In this document: positions 33,917 through 45,500 of the stretch, piece after piece
Numbering within the stretch: position 1 is the first letter of the stretch
Layout of the letters: each line of letters opens with the position of its first letter
Assembly (NCBI GenBank): GCA_038025085.1
Contig: CM076154.1
Coordinates: 26,217,501-26,281,500, forward strand
DNA: 64,000 nt
Origin: Tetragonia tetragonoides
Lineage: Eukaryota > Streptophyta > Magnoliopsida > Caryophyllales > Aizoaceae
Direction of reading: 5' to 3'
Translations under genes and position numbers: made by a program
The notes under the pieces: generated by a model
The model's database searches: none
What the model was told of the DNA's origin: nothing
Seen by the model: the letters and a program-made list of their open reading frames with translations, nothing else

Positions 33917-35423
33917 TGTAGACACCAAAAATTGTGTCTATAATAAGTCCCCGTAAAAACTCGATGATGAAAGGATTGGATTTTACTCGAACATGGGTTG
34001 CGAGAATAATTGCTCTGATGATTAGCCCAACTCATTTGAATTAACCAGTGGAAACCTTTTGTACAGGTGATCCAAACCAATTGGACTCAATTCAATTAGA
34101 GTCCAAAACTGAGAGTTAGGCCTCTTTGAACCTAAGTGCCCGAAAGGGAACCCAAACCCATGAGTCAACCATTGGTCAAACAAGGGAGCTCAGTCAATCC
34201 CACGTGGACGCCCTCAGAAGAGCCTCTCCCGCATGAAAAGCACGTCAGGCGCCTATACAGGCACACCGCTCGAGGTCCAAGCGGCCACGCTTGGGCTCAA
34301 GCGGTAGCTGCTAGGCCAAGTGGTTTGACCGCTTGCCTTGCGGCTAAGCCGCTTGGCCTGCCGGTATGGCCGCCTAAACCTTTTCTCGCGGACGACAAAT
34401 TTAAGGCCCATTCGATTTCCGTGCCAAACCCTGGCAGCTCTCCCTCTTCTATATAAACAAACTTTAGGGTTCAATTGAAGATGTTGGAGATTCTCTCATC
34501 AAGGAGTTGGACATTCTCTCTAAGTGGTTGACAGTTTCTCTCTCAAGGCATTCTCTCTCTCATATTAAAAACCCTAAATTCTGATTCTACTCCTTCTTTA
34601 GGATTAGCCCTAGCACCACAAAATAAACCTTCACACTTCATCAAAAGCATGAATTCAAGCAATATAATCCAATAAGTTCACTGTGAGCATCCAAGTAATC
34701 CAACCTGAGGGTTTTCAATAATATTTATATTGCTTGTTATTACTAACGATTTTGGTTTATGTGATACGTACATGCATGGCGCGTTTTGAGCAAAAGGACT
34801 TGTATTAAGCCTAATTAATAGATAAATGAATGCTTTTTATTTTGTTATTATTGCTTTTCTAATGAATGAATCATGCTTTTTTTGTGGATTGGTGGATGAA
34901 TTGAGTGTTTATCCTCTAAAATTGCAGGTTTTAGCATATTTCGCTTTTAGCAATAAAAGCATGTAATTTGATAAATTGTTAAAAGTGGTCACAATAATAA
35001 TTCTTGTTCAAAACCATTAGTTAAAACTAGGAATTTGGAAAAATTGAACTTTGTTTGGAACCGTAGCATTAATAATTATATTGAATCGATTAGTAAAGGC
35101 CGTTGTTGTTAATGGGCGAGTTGGGTGCCTAACACCTTCCTAACTCGTACCTACGCCCCCGAACTCATTTATGAAGTCAATTTCCTCAATAGGGATTGGG
35201 GTGCACAGGAGTTGAGTTGACGTCTTTCTAGACTATCAACTTGATCTCTAAGGTTTCAAAATTACCTCAAAATTTGGTGGCGGCTTCCAACAATCTTAAT
35301 CATGTCCTTGGTACATAAATCTCTACGTGTATTCACACTAAAATATTCACGAAATTCGAACACCCAAAGGAGGATCGAGGGAAGACACGCGGAAAAGAGG
35401 GGAGAAAAGTACGACAGCCTACA
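33917..35423 (+). repeat. 5' LTR of the Tat-lineage element (1507 bp)
   Basis: It runs from TGTAGACACCAAAAATTG to CGACAGCCTACA with TG...CA ends. A TATA box (CTATATAAACAAAC) lies near 34450, preceded by many GCGG/CCGC modules (34260-34380). The box GGGCGAGTTGGGTGCCTAAC near 35114 is shared with M-family LTRs. The PBS follows directly. Small ORFs in it are not supported. Confidence 0.85.
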
Positions 35424-35443
35424 TTGGCGAGTTCACTGGGGAT
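35424..35443 (+). other. Primer-binding site of the Tat-lineage element
   Basis: TTGGCGAGTTCACTGGGGAT directly follows the LTR. It has the TGGCGA...CTGGGGA form common in Tat/Ogre elements, and resembles the M-family sites. The exact tRNA cannot be named with certainty. Confidence 0.75.
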
Positions 35444-36690
35444 ATGATTAAGAGGGTGTAACTTGAAAATCGATTCATTATAATTATTTTTGCTTGGTTC
35501 ACTACCTTGAGTGTTCTTCTTCTTCTTCTTATTATTATTCTAGGACTTGTCATTCATCTATTAATTTGCATTCATTGCATTCATGTGCATGCGCTTGCGC
35601 GACTTCCGAACTTGTTTTTTACAAGTTCAAACCAGTTTTTAGCCAATGGAGTGTGGTGAAGTGCCTTGGTGACAATCCACTCGATTATTCTTTGCCAAGA
35701 AACATGGATCCCCCCACCTCATATACCTTCCTACGCATTCGTCCACTAAACGAGTAGGATAACTAGAATGCCTCACATTGTCTCGCATCCCGCGGATTGT
35801 AGTACATTCTTGATCATGAGTACCTTTTGACCAAAACCCTTAAGTCTACCCCATTGCATGAACTAGAACCAATGTTTTAGGTTGAAACTCAGTCTCCATG
35901 TCCATGCTAGATTTGCATAATCATGTCATATTGCGTTGTTGTGCTGTTTGCCCATATGTAAACGCAATCTTTGCGTAGTCTTTTTGGTCGTCATAGAATA
36001 TTAGGTTAGACCCCAATTAGGATCTTTTCCTTTTTTAAGTCTAGGTTTTTTTCTTAAGATATCGAGTCTAGAATCTTTATTCTTAGGAAATAATATCCCT
36101 AAATGTTCTATATGATGCTCGTTATCTTAGGAAAGATTTGGTTGCTATATTCTTTCCTCTTATTTAGGTAGTGAGTCTAGGTTAAAAGACTTCGATAATA
36201 TCTCTCCCCTTTCCTTTTAGTCAAGAGTATAATATCTTTTACTTAATCCCATATTGAGTCGAGATAATATCTCTCCCCTTTCCTTTTAGTCAAGAGTATA
36301 ATATCTTTTACTTTATCCCATATTGAGTCGAGATAATATCTCTCCCCTTTCCCTTCAGTCAAGAGTATAATATCTTTTGCTTTATCCCATATTGAGTCGA
36401 GATAATATCTCTCCCCTTTCCTTTTAGTCAAGAGTATAATATCTTTTGCGTTATCCCATATTGAGTCGAGATAATATCTCTCCCCTTTCCTTTTAGTCAA
36501 GAGTATGATATCTTTTGTCTTTCTTTTCCCGTGTCGAGATCTTTTGGCCCATTACTTAGTCCCCAAGGTAACTATGTTGATAGAATATCCTAGATAGAAA
36601 CCTCCCATCTTTGTTTTAAAACTTTTCTTTTGTGGAACTTGTTGGTCTTTCCCTTTTCTGACTCTTATCCGCTGTTCAGGATTGGGAAAA
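35444..36690 (+). other. Leader of the Tat-lineage element; gag missing
   Basis: This holds untranslated leader sequence with TTC/TTA microsatellite parts (35515-35540) and the 69-bp tandem repeats. Gag and protease would be expected after a leader like this. I find no gag-like coding sequence, so a deletion has joined leader to RT. Confidence 0.6.
36193..36525. repeat. 69-bp tandem repeats in the Tat leader (about 5 copies)
   Basis: GAGATAATATCTCTCCCC starts at 36261, 36330, 36399 and 36468, exactly 69 bp apart, with partial units on both sides. Because 69 is a multiple of three, the minus strand stays open and would read a 23-residue repeat (KGERYYLDSIWDKAKDIILL); this is probably a by-product. 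Confidence 0.93.
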
Positions 36691-38054
36691 AAGAATATAT
36701 AGACGTTTTCGCTTAATCCTACAAAGATATGCCGGGAATAAGTCGTGAGATAGCACATCATACAATACCGCTCAATCCGGATTCAAAGCCGGTAAAGCAA
36801 AAACTTCGAAGAATGAAGCATGAGTGGACACTGAAAATCAATGAAGAGGTGCAAAAACAGCTCTCCGCAAGTTTTATTAGAGTTGCTCAATATCCAGAAT
36901 GGGTTGGTAAGATAGTGCCCGTTCTAAAAAAGGATGGCAAAGTAAGGATGTGCGTTGACTTTAGAGATCTAAACAAGGCAAGTCCAAATGACGACTTTCC
37001 CTTGCCACATATAGACGTACTGGTGGATAATACCGCAGGACATGCCCTCTTATTTTTCATGGATGGCTATGCAGGGTATAACCAAATACAAATGGCCGAA
37101 GAAGATATGGAGAAAACCACTTTCATTACCCAATGGAGAACATATTGCTACACCGTCATGCTTTTCGGGTTGAAGAACGCGGGAGTGACATACCAAAGAA
37201 CCGCAACTTCCCTTCTACATGACATGATGCACAAGGAAGCCGAGGTGTACGTGGACGATATGATCATCAAATCCAAGGAGAGAGAAGGGCATATACCCTC
37301 TCTAAAGAAATTCTTTGACAGGCTTCGGAATAACAATATGAGATTGAATCCTCAAAAGTGCGCATTTGGAGTAACTTCGGGCAAGCTCTTAGGATTCGTC
37401 ATAAGCACAAGAGGCATTGAAATTGATCCTACCAAAATCAAATCTATAAGGGCTATGCCATCTCCCAAAAATGAAAAGGAGATAAGAGGATTCCTAGGAC
37501 GACTCTAATATATAAGCCGATTCATATCCAAATTGACTATTACCTGTGAGCCCATCTTCAAGAAGGTAAAAAAGGACACTAAATCTACCTGGGATGATCA
37601 ATGCCAACAAACCTTTGACAAGATTAAGGAATACTTAGCTAATCTACCCGTATTGGTTCCGCCAATTCCGGGAAAACCACTTATGCTATACCTAACAGTC
37701 ACAGAAACCGCTATGGGCGCTATGTTGGCCCAAAAGGTGGAGAATGATGAGAAGGCAATATACTACCTTAGCAAGAAATTTCTAGAATACGAAACACGTT
37801 ACTCCACACTAGAGAAAACGTGTCTCATATTGGTCACTGCAACAAAGAAACTGCGACACTACATGCTACAACATTCCATCCATATAAAGTCGAGGATGAA
37901 TCCGTTAAAGTACTTGTTCGAAAAACCTATTCTTAGTGGAAGAATAGCAAGATGGACTGTCATGCTTTCAGAATTCAATCTAACTTTTGAATACCAAAAG
38001 GCGATCAAAGGACATGCCATTTCTGAACATCTCGCTGAAAAACCCGATTACTAG
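36690..38054 (+). pseudogene. Reverse transcriptase and RNase H of the Tat-lineage element
   Basis: RT begins with DMPGISREIAHHTIPLNPD and continues with RMCVDFRDLNKASPNDDFPL, MDGYAGYNQIQMAEED, VMLFGLKNAGVTYQR and the catalytic box VYVDDMIIKSKE. After a stop near 37506 the thumb/connection region YISRFISKLTI and RNase H follow (LYLTVTETAMGAMLAQ, YYLSKKFLEYETRYSTLEK). The sequence style (KASPNDDFPLPHID, YNQIQM) is typical of Tat elements. Catalytic residues of RT are present, but stops at about 37506 and 38054 and the missing N-terminus make it non-functional. Confidence 0.88.
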
Positions 38055-38089
38055 TGAAGATGCTACACATGACTTTCCTGATGAAGGAA

Positions 38090-38703
38090 TAATGAGTGTC
38101 GAGGAGAACACTTGGCAATTATACTTTGACGGAGCATCAAACCAAAAACGTTATGGCGTAGGAGTATTATTAGTGAACCCCGAAGGCGCACATACTTCCA
38201 TAGCCGTCAAGTTAGACCATGAGGTAACCAACAATGGCGCCGAATATGAAGCATGCATCGTTGGTTTAGAAGCGTCAATAGAGCTACAAATTAAGGATCT
38301 AAAGGTATATGGAGATTTAACTCTCATTATAAACCAAGTCTCCAAAAAGTGGAAAGTGAAAAGCGAATCCCTGGCACCTTACCAGGAATATCTTGAAAAG
38401 ATAGCCAAATATTTCACTTATGTCCGTTTCACATACCTTCCTAGAGATGACAACCAGTTCTTAGCAAAGATGGCTTCCATGATAAACATTCCGGATGATG
38501 TAATCTCCATGCCCATTCACATTCAAAGGCGCACTATTCCCGCCTTTTGTAATGCACTTGAAGTATGCCTCAATGAGGAAGAAGAAGAGGAATGGTTCAC
38601 CGACATTCTCAATCTACTCGTCAAAGGCGTTTACCCTCCACAATCCACGCCTATGGCGCAAAGAGCTTTAAGAAGACTAGCCGCACAATACATACATGTG
38701 TAA
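38090..38703 (+). pseudogene. Second (archaeal-type) RNase H domain of the Tat-lineage element
   Basis: A second RNase H follows the first one: WQLYFDGASNQKRYGVGVLL has the first Asp, NNGAEYEACIVGLEAS the Glu, KVYGDLTLIINQV the second Asp, and YLPRDDNQFLAKMAS the last Asp region. An extra archaeal-type RNase H between the gypsy RNase H and integrase marks the Tat lineage. The frame is open over about 200 residues and ends with a TAA near 38703. Confidence 0.85.
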
Positions 38704-38742
38704 GGCAAACTTTATAAAAAAACACCACAAGGGTTAAGTCTT

Positions 38743-39835
38743 TTGTGCTTAACAGAACGCGAGGTCATCAAAGTCATGAGCGATATACATAATGGCGTAT
38801 GTGGTCCCCATATGAATGGACTTACCTTGGTCAAGAAAATCCTAAGGCAAGGATACTATTGGACTACGATGGAAAAGGATTGCATCGAATACGTGAGAAA
38901 GTGCACACGCTACCAATTCCACGCTAATTTACAACATAGACCTCCTACTCCTCTACATACATTGACTTCACCATGGCCGTTCTCTGCATGAGGTATTGAC
39001 ATCATTGGAAAAATCACCCCTACAGGAAAAGGAGGCCATGAATACATACTAGTCGCAATAGACTACTTTACCAAATGGGCTGAAGCTCGTTCGTACGCAA
39101 TGATAGCATCCAAACACGTGGCAAAGTTCATACATGACAACATCATTACCAGATATGGGGTACCCCACGAAATCATAAGTGATCACGGGTCCCAATTCAA
39201 AAAGGATGTCGCCGAGCTTTTCATGAAGTTTAAAATTCAACATCGATAGTGTTCACCTTACAGGCCACAAAGAAATGGAGCCGTAGAATCCGCAAACAAG
39301 AACGTGAAACAAATGATAGCTAAGATGACGGAAAACTACGAGGATTGGCCCGACAAGGTACAATTCGCCTTATGGGGATATAGAACCACTATTCGATCCT
39401 CAACGAGAGAAACACCGTATTCTTTAGTATACGGAATGGAGGCGGTACTCCCAGTCGAGGTAGAAATCCCCTCTCTAATGATAGCTTTAGAAAGTGAATT
39501 ACCGAAGTAGATTGGGTCCAGGCCCGATATGACCAATTGATTTTGCTCGATGAAAGACGACTAAATGCCCTACATTATGGTCGTGTCTACCAAGCAAGGA
39601 TGGCGAGGCATTTTGATCAACGGTTCAAGGCTAGAGGACTAAAAGAAGGAGACTTAGTCCTAAAAGAGGTGAGACCATTGTAGTCGACCCTCGGGGAATG
39701 TTCAAGCCTAATTGGGTCGGCCCATACCTTATCAAGACAATACTATCCGGTGGAGCGGTAAAGCTAATGGATTTAGACGGCAACGAGTTCATCCAACTCA
39801 CAAATATGGACCAACTTTAGCGATTCTATGAATAA
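38743..39835 (+). pseudogene. Integrase of the Tat-lineage element
   Basis: The zinc region is visible in MSDIHNGVCGPHMNGLTLVK and ILRQGYYWTTMEKDC, with CTRYQFHAN. The core has GIDIIGKITPTGKGGHEYIL (first Asp), VPHEIISDHGSQFKKDV (second Asp) and YRPQRNGAVESANKNVKQMI (Glu). The frame is broken by a TGA in front of GIDI, a TAG before the PYRPQ segment and a TAG near 39510. The tail GPYLIKTILSGGAVKLMDLD continues in another frame to about 39835. Confidence 0.86.
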
Positions 39836-40249
39836 ATGTTTAATCTTTGAGAGAGCCCAATAAGGCACCAAATCCAAGTCAAAATCGGTCAACTCGTCCA
39901 CATGGGACCCACGACCGAAGAAAAAAAAAACGAGATTTGATTTTACGAACTACATTGGCATGATTCCGCATGGATATGTAGGTAACCCATATAACTTGGG
40001 CCCGACCACTTTAACAAAATAAATCTCTAAAGGGAGTTTTGATCCATTCGATTAATGCAAAAATAAGCAAGTCTTTCATTAATATGGCTAAAGTCCATTA
40101 CATGCTCTAATAAAAAAAGAAGAAGTGCGAAAAAAATATAATAATAATAATAAATAAATTAAAGGGCAATTCTAAGGGCATGCAAACCCGTTATTTAAAT
40201 TATACTACTAAGCAAATAGGACAAGACTTGCTAGACAATTAGAGGTGGA
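39836..40249. other. Region between integrase and the antisense ORF of the Tat element
   Basis: This stretch has short A-rich runs (about 39920 and 40120-40155) and no gene. It is where sense and antisense transcripts of the element would meet and end. Confidence 0.5.
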
Positions 40250-41827
40250 CTACTCCTCCTTGTCTTTGACTTTGGGCTCTTGGACGGGTTCGCTAGGCTC
40301 ATCAAGTTCCATTCGTTCTTTTGGAGCCCATCTTTCCCTACCATAGCTAGAAGAGGCCTCGTGATCATTGAGCCTACTTGAAGTTACTTGTTTGGCCGAA
40401 TGGGCCGGATTCTTCCTTTTCTTGGATTGGGCCTTTGCCTTACCTTTTCCCTTACCCTTAGTTTGGGGCTTGGAAGGTTTAGCGGGCCTATCAATTTTAG
40501 TTATCCTTACACCGCTAGGTTCATCATATTTGCGGGCCTTGAACAACTCCTTTTCTTCCTCTAGGAGCCTTTGGTTGACTTGATGGTCCTGCTCCAAATC
40601 CACTCCTCATAAATGCTAGACAACCCGTTTGAGTGCGGGTAGACCGGCTTAGTCCACCCTTGGCGACGGTTCCAGTGCCGTTCCCAATTAGACACCAAAG
40701 AGGATGTTAAAGGCCTTTAGCAAGGAGGTTCACAACTTACGTGCGGGATCCTTTGCCTTAAGCCATATTGGCGGAGGAGACAATTCGGCAGGAAGAACGT
40801 CAAAGTGTATAAAGAAATAATCCTCGTAAAGGGCACATCCTCACTACACCCTACAATCTTGGTGGTACGCCGCCACGGGATGAACCAAGCCGATTGGATG
40901 TTGGAATAGAAGTATGCTATCCACTCCTCCCGGGAGGATTCAGAGAACTTGGGACGCCTCGCCGGAAAAATGCTTAGGGAGGAACTTCCTAGTGTCTATT
41001 GGAGCTTCAAGCAAGTGGAGCCTCTCTTGGAGCCATATCTACGCAAAAACAAAAAAAAATAAATTCAAGTCAATACAAGATAAAAATTTCACCAAATAAA
41101 GTTAAATCCACAAAGATTAAGGCTTTATCACAATACTTACTTGGAGGAGTAAAGGGCTCCCGGTGAAGGACTCTTGAGGATTACTCTTGAGCCTATCTAA
41201 AGCAAGGATTGTCACAAGTTTTTCCCCTATTGATGGGTAAGCTTCTTTTCGGACGGAATAAGGGCGTCTTCATTACCACCAACAAACAAATAACGATGGA
41301 GGAGGCAAAATACAAAGGCACGTTTCTTGTACCTCATATCCATCGCACCCTGGGACTTTGAAGTGAAGAAAGTCACAAGTTTGGCAAGATCAACGTCCTC
41401 ACCATGAAGTACTTGACCCGCTTGACGGGGAGACAACCCAAGGTACCTTTGAAAATCACCTACGAAAGCATTCCCAAAAGTAGGGAATGGTAGGAGGGCT
41501 TTCGGTTGGAAAGCCAATTTTATCGGAGAACTCCTCCACCAAAGGGCACATCTCATGAGCACCGAAGCGGAAGACATGAAATTTTGGGTCCCAAAACTCA
41601 ATGGAAGCATGAAGAAAATCCCACAAAATCTTGACTTGTTTAAGGTGAAAGAAGGCATTGAGGTGGAAAGGGGTGAGCTCTAACCTCTCCTCTACAGTCA
41701 TGAAAGCCAACCAAGCATCAAAAACATCATCAAAGTTCACCATTGTTAAGATTAAGGATTTTCTCTCAAGGAATTCTCTGTCTAAGGGCTCAAAGTAAGT
41801 GGTGAGAAGAGAAGAGAAAGAAACCAA
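40250..41827 (-). pseudogene. Antisense PMD-like gene of the Tat-lineage element
   Basis: The gene reads against the element. Exon 1 starts at 41827 (MVSFSSLLTTYFEPLDREFL) and shows FWDPKFHVFRFGAHEMCPLV followed by EEFSDKIGFP, the PMD-like segment of such ORFs. A frameshift near 41490 leads to YLGLSPRQAGQVLHGEDVDL and MRYKKRAFVFCLLHRYLFVG. It ends at a GTAAGT donor (41140). A second exon begins near 41038 (WLQERLHLLEAP), reads FLPNCLLRQYGLRQRIPHV-like sequence and ends in a basic Lys/Gly-rich tail (40250-40603, KGKGKGKAKAQSKKRK). It has frameshifts and at least one stop. An antisense ORF at this place is known from Tat/Ogre-type elements; its role for the element is unknown. Confidence 0.72.
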
Positions 41828-42150
41828 AATATATAGATATAGAGGCTACAGTTGGATTCTCGTCGAAAATTTAAGGAAATTCAGACAAACGACGAAAAAG
41901 GGTCAGGCGACCTTGAAACTAGTCCGGACGGCTAAGCCGTTGGGACAAGCGGCCAAACCTTTCCAGCAAGCGGCTTGACCGCGCTATGACAAGCGGCAAC
42001 CGCTAGAGCTCTAGCACACCCGCTAGGAGCTCTAGCGGTCACCCTGTATAGGCGCCTGGTGTGCTCTTTCGCGAGAGACCTCGGTCCACTCGACCCCACG
42101 TTTGATAGGGCTCGACCTTCCTAATTCCCACTAGGACAGATATTGGAAGC
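41828..42150 (-). promoter_or_regulatory. Promoter-like region of the antisense ORF with LTR-like GC modules
   Basis: Upstream of the antisense start on the minus strand is a TATA-like TCTATATCTATATATTTT (about 41830-41848). Beyond it lies a cluster of GCGG/CCGC words (41920-42050: AAGCGGCTTGACCGC, AAGCGGCAACCGC). Further out, CCTGTATAGGCGCCTGGTGT (about 42045) matches, in inverse orientation, the Tat LTR at about 34245-34265. LTR and antisense promoter thus share sequence. Confidence 0.55.
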
Positions 42151-42546
42151 CTTCTCTTATATTTTCCTTACCTTAAATTTTGGCCCTTGCCACTTTTCTA
42201 TTTATTCCCTTTTACTTTATTTCCCCTTTTTATCTTGATTATCAAGTTCCACTTTTATTCCTTTTATTTTCTGATTTCCTTTATTAATAGTTTCCCCTTT
42301 AATTATCTTTCTATTTTACTTTTCTTTACTTTATTTTTATTTTAGGGGAAGGGGTACCCCGATTGTGCTAAATTCTCGGGAATCCTAATTTTCCGAATGT
42401 CATGATTTGTGATTTCCCACTCGGAAATTAGTTGATTGAAGTTCACATATGGGCATTTGCGTGATATGTTTGTGCGTGAATAAAACGTAATAATTTGTAA
42501 CAGGTTTAATGCAAGCCCGAAAATTCAAAATGCCCTACAACAGATA
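42151..42546. other. Pyrimidine-rich spacer downstream of the PMD pseudogene
   Basis: The plus strand is T- and C-rich until AGGGGAAGGGG at 42343, then mixed sequence up to the stop codon of the PMD pseudogene. There is no gene. The border between the Tat element and the PMD2 unit lies somewhere here and is not marked by a clear LTR end. Confidence 0.4.
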
Positions 42547-45500
42547 TCACTGGCCATCTTCACCAATACTCGGACCCGCCTGAGACGACTCTCCGAGTCC
42601 ACTCGATGATTGAACACCTGAAGGACCGGGCTGAGACATCGCCCAAGCTCTAGGGTCAAAAGCAAATAACGAACCCGCCAAGTAAGCAGGATCTAGTGAG
42701 TGACGAGGTGGTTCCGATATGCCAGGATAACCACCATACCCCGTACTCTCCTGACTCCAAGAACCCCTTGGAGGGATTGGAGGATACATGGGCATATGAT
42801 AGCCCGGATACCCCATATAGGGAAGCGGTGCAGGTCATTGCGGAAGAGAAGGCACTTGGGGCAAGCTCCCCGTATCCACTCTAGCTCGAGGCGTCCCCTG
42901 ACGCACTTCTGCACTCTCCTGTCTGGGAGGAGGATGCTGCGATATAGACGCCGACTCCGGAGTGCGAACGACTACTGGAGGCCTAGGAGGCCTCACCACG
43001 GGAACAGGCTGCGCAAAAATAAGCTCAAGGTCAGAAAATTACCAAAAATTCAAATGAAGCACTATTACTTGAAATGAACATACCTCTCGAACGTCGGACC
43101 GACGGCTCGTGCATACACTCCGAGACATGAATTTGGAAATCAGGCTCTTAAGGGCATGCAAGCCTCTAAAGACCTTCCGTGTTTCAGCAGCATCCAACTG
43201 TACGCATAAGAAAATGAATCAGCATAAATACAAAGGAAACATTGCAAATTACAATGAATTCTCACTTACCCCTCTACAGCCAGCAGGTAGATGCAATCCC
43301 TTAACCTCCTCATCAGGGCCACGAAACCCAGGAACCTGTATAACCTGAGAGACCTGTCCGCTCCAGTGTAACTTACAGACAAAGTAGGAGGAGTAGGACG
43401 TGGAGCAGAAACAGCCGAGGAGCTCGAAGCACTCTGCAAAGATTTAAAAATATCAGACAGATTTCTAAATTTCCAAACGAAATTAAAGAAACAAAAGTAC
43501 ATCACTTACCGGATCAGTAGAGAAGTTGGGGCATAACCGCGCCTCAACAAAGTCAATATATGCCACCATAAGATCCACCTCAGGATCAACCAGAAGCAAA
43601 TACTCAAGGGCATTCGCTCCAACAGTGGCCGCCCTCACCTGCTCCACGGTAAGGTGACGAACATAAACCATAGAATCCGGAAGATCCAACTGAACCCTCG
43701 AAGCCGGAACATCGGGAAAAATCTGCCTAGTCAGTCTCTCCCCCAAGAACCACTCAAAACCAAAGGGACCCTCAATAAGGATCCTCCTCTTGTCGTACAC
43801 CCGAGCACCCAAAAATCTATCCGGGAGGTAATTCGTCCACGGACACCAGTCGACCTGCAAAAGCAAGAATCAGCACACAAAATAAAGGATAAAAGGATAA
43901 AATAAGCACAAGGGAAAGTTGCTTACATCCTGAGCTGTCAAGGATATATCGCCTCCCTAAGGGCATGCAGCGTAGTAAATGGGCAAGAAGCCTGTCCCCT
44001 CCAGGTCTGCATCGCTGGAGTGGACAAATCCCCTGTCTCACGAAGAGGGGCAAGGTCAGAGAAATGCTCATAAAACCAAATCTAAGACATGCAAAGTACA
44101 TGGATTAGGCACAAGTTATTAATCAAGAGCCGAAACACAAAGTACAAGAAGGGTAAAAAGAAATTACCTCCATAACCTTCCAATAACCGACTAAGGAGAC
44201 GCGAGATGCACCCTCCTCTCCATTGAGGCGGCTGCACTGCCATAGAAGATAAGAGTATGCGAGAAGACCCCAGTTGTACTCCGCAACTCTATCCAAATCC
44301 CGCTAGCACGGGAAATAACGAACATGGTACCTACTAGCTTTATCCGAAAAAATGGAACAAGCACTACAAAAAAAATACGATTAGTGGCATTTTTTTTTGC
44401 CACAATAGATCAAAAAATTACCACAAAAGTCTTTTATGGCAAAACAAAATTATGCCACAAATACTCCAACACAAATATCTTTTTGTGGCATTTTTATTTT
44501 TTGCCACTATATATGGGGCTATTGAATAGCAAATAATATTTGCCACAAAAGCTGTAGTGGAAAATTGTAATTTAGCCACAAAGCTTGTAGTGACAAATTA
44601 ATAATTTTGCACTAAAACTTATAATGACAACTTGAAACTTGCCACCAAAATCTAGTGGCAAATTAAATTTTTAACTTTGGCTCAACTGGTCATTTGTAAC
44701 CCAAAAGTAGGTCCATCAATAAAAACCTTTCTAAAAATAATTAATATTTTAAAAAGGCCTAACTTGCCTTTGTGGCTTGATAGAAGACAACCTCATATGG
44801 GCTACCTACTACGACCTTGGCAATTTCTATGGACCCCGCATTCCGCAATACTTATAGATAAGCTAAAGGCAAATTCCTTTCTCTTTGTCGATGTGGGACT
44901 GGAACACTTCAAACAAGCTGGAAGTGAAGTTTTTCCCTCTTTATCGATGTGGGACTTGGACACTTCCAAAGTGGCTACCTTTCTCTGTCTCTCTCTCTCT
45001 CCTTCCTCTTACTCCTCTCTTCCAAGCCAAGGTAGAACAGAGGTAAAGTGCTTTCTATGGTTTGTTTTCTCCTCTTCAATTTCTTGTTTTTCTGTCCAAA
45101 CTCTCGGTTTTGTTGGGACTCAGAGTCTCTCCAATATTTCTATCTAGAAATTGGGACTCAAAGGCTCTCAATTTCTTTCTCAATCTGTTATCCAAACAAT
45201 TTTTTTTTTCCCATTTCTCTCTCACTCTTTATCTCTTTCAATTGATGTGATGCTCTTGATCTGATTCTATATATCGCAAGTTTCAAGAAGTGACTTTGTG
45301 GAGAAGTTGACATTCTTATTGTCCTTGCCCAGCTAAAATGCATTCAAGATCGCACTAATGTTGTGTACACCAGAGACGACATCAGAGCTATGACAATGGA
45401 TTAGCCAATAATTTTGTGAGTAGACAAAGAGGACCAAAAGTGCGGCTGTGAGAGTTCCGCATATTTCAAGTTTACTTGGTTGGCTTGTCGCTTGTGGCAT

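Larger units (their letters stand above)
33917..42360 (+). mobile_element. Tat-lineage Ty3/gypsy element without gag, 3' LTR not found
   Basis: The parts in order are a 5' LTR (33917-35423), PBS, leader with 69-bp repeats, RT, RNase H, a second archaeal-type RNase H, integrase, then an antisense PMD-like ORF. The dual RNase H and an antisense ORF between pol and the 3' LTR are marks of the Tat/Ogre group. Gag, protease and the N-terminus of RT are absent: the leader runs into RT near 36690. A purine-rich AGGGGAAGGGG lies at 42343, but no second LTR follows, so the 3' end was lost or lies elsewhere. Confidence 0.82.

Noticed and set aside
36243..36500. Minus-strand ORF with a 23-residue repeat.
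   Set aside because: It is explained by a 69-bp tandem repeat (a multiple of three) in the leader of the Tat element. It is antisense, with no upstream promoter or other domain.
44677..45250. ORFs inside the CACTA element, including a hydrophobic Leu/Phe-rich one.
   Set aside because: They have no similarity to transposase or known proteins. The CT-rich stretch explains the hydrophobic translation.
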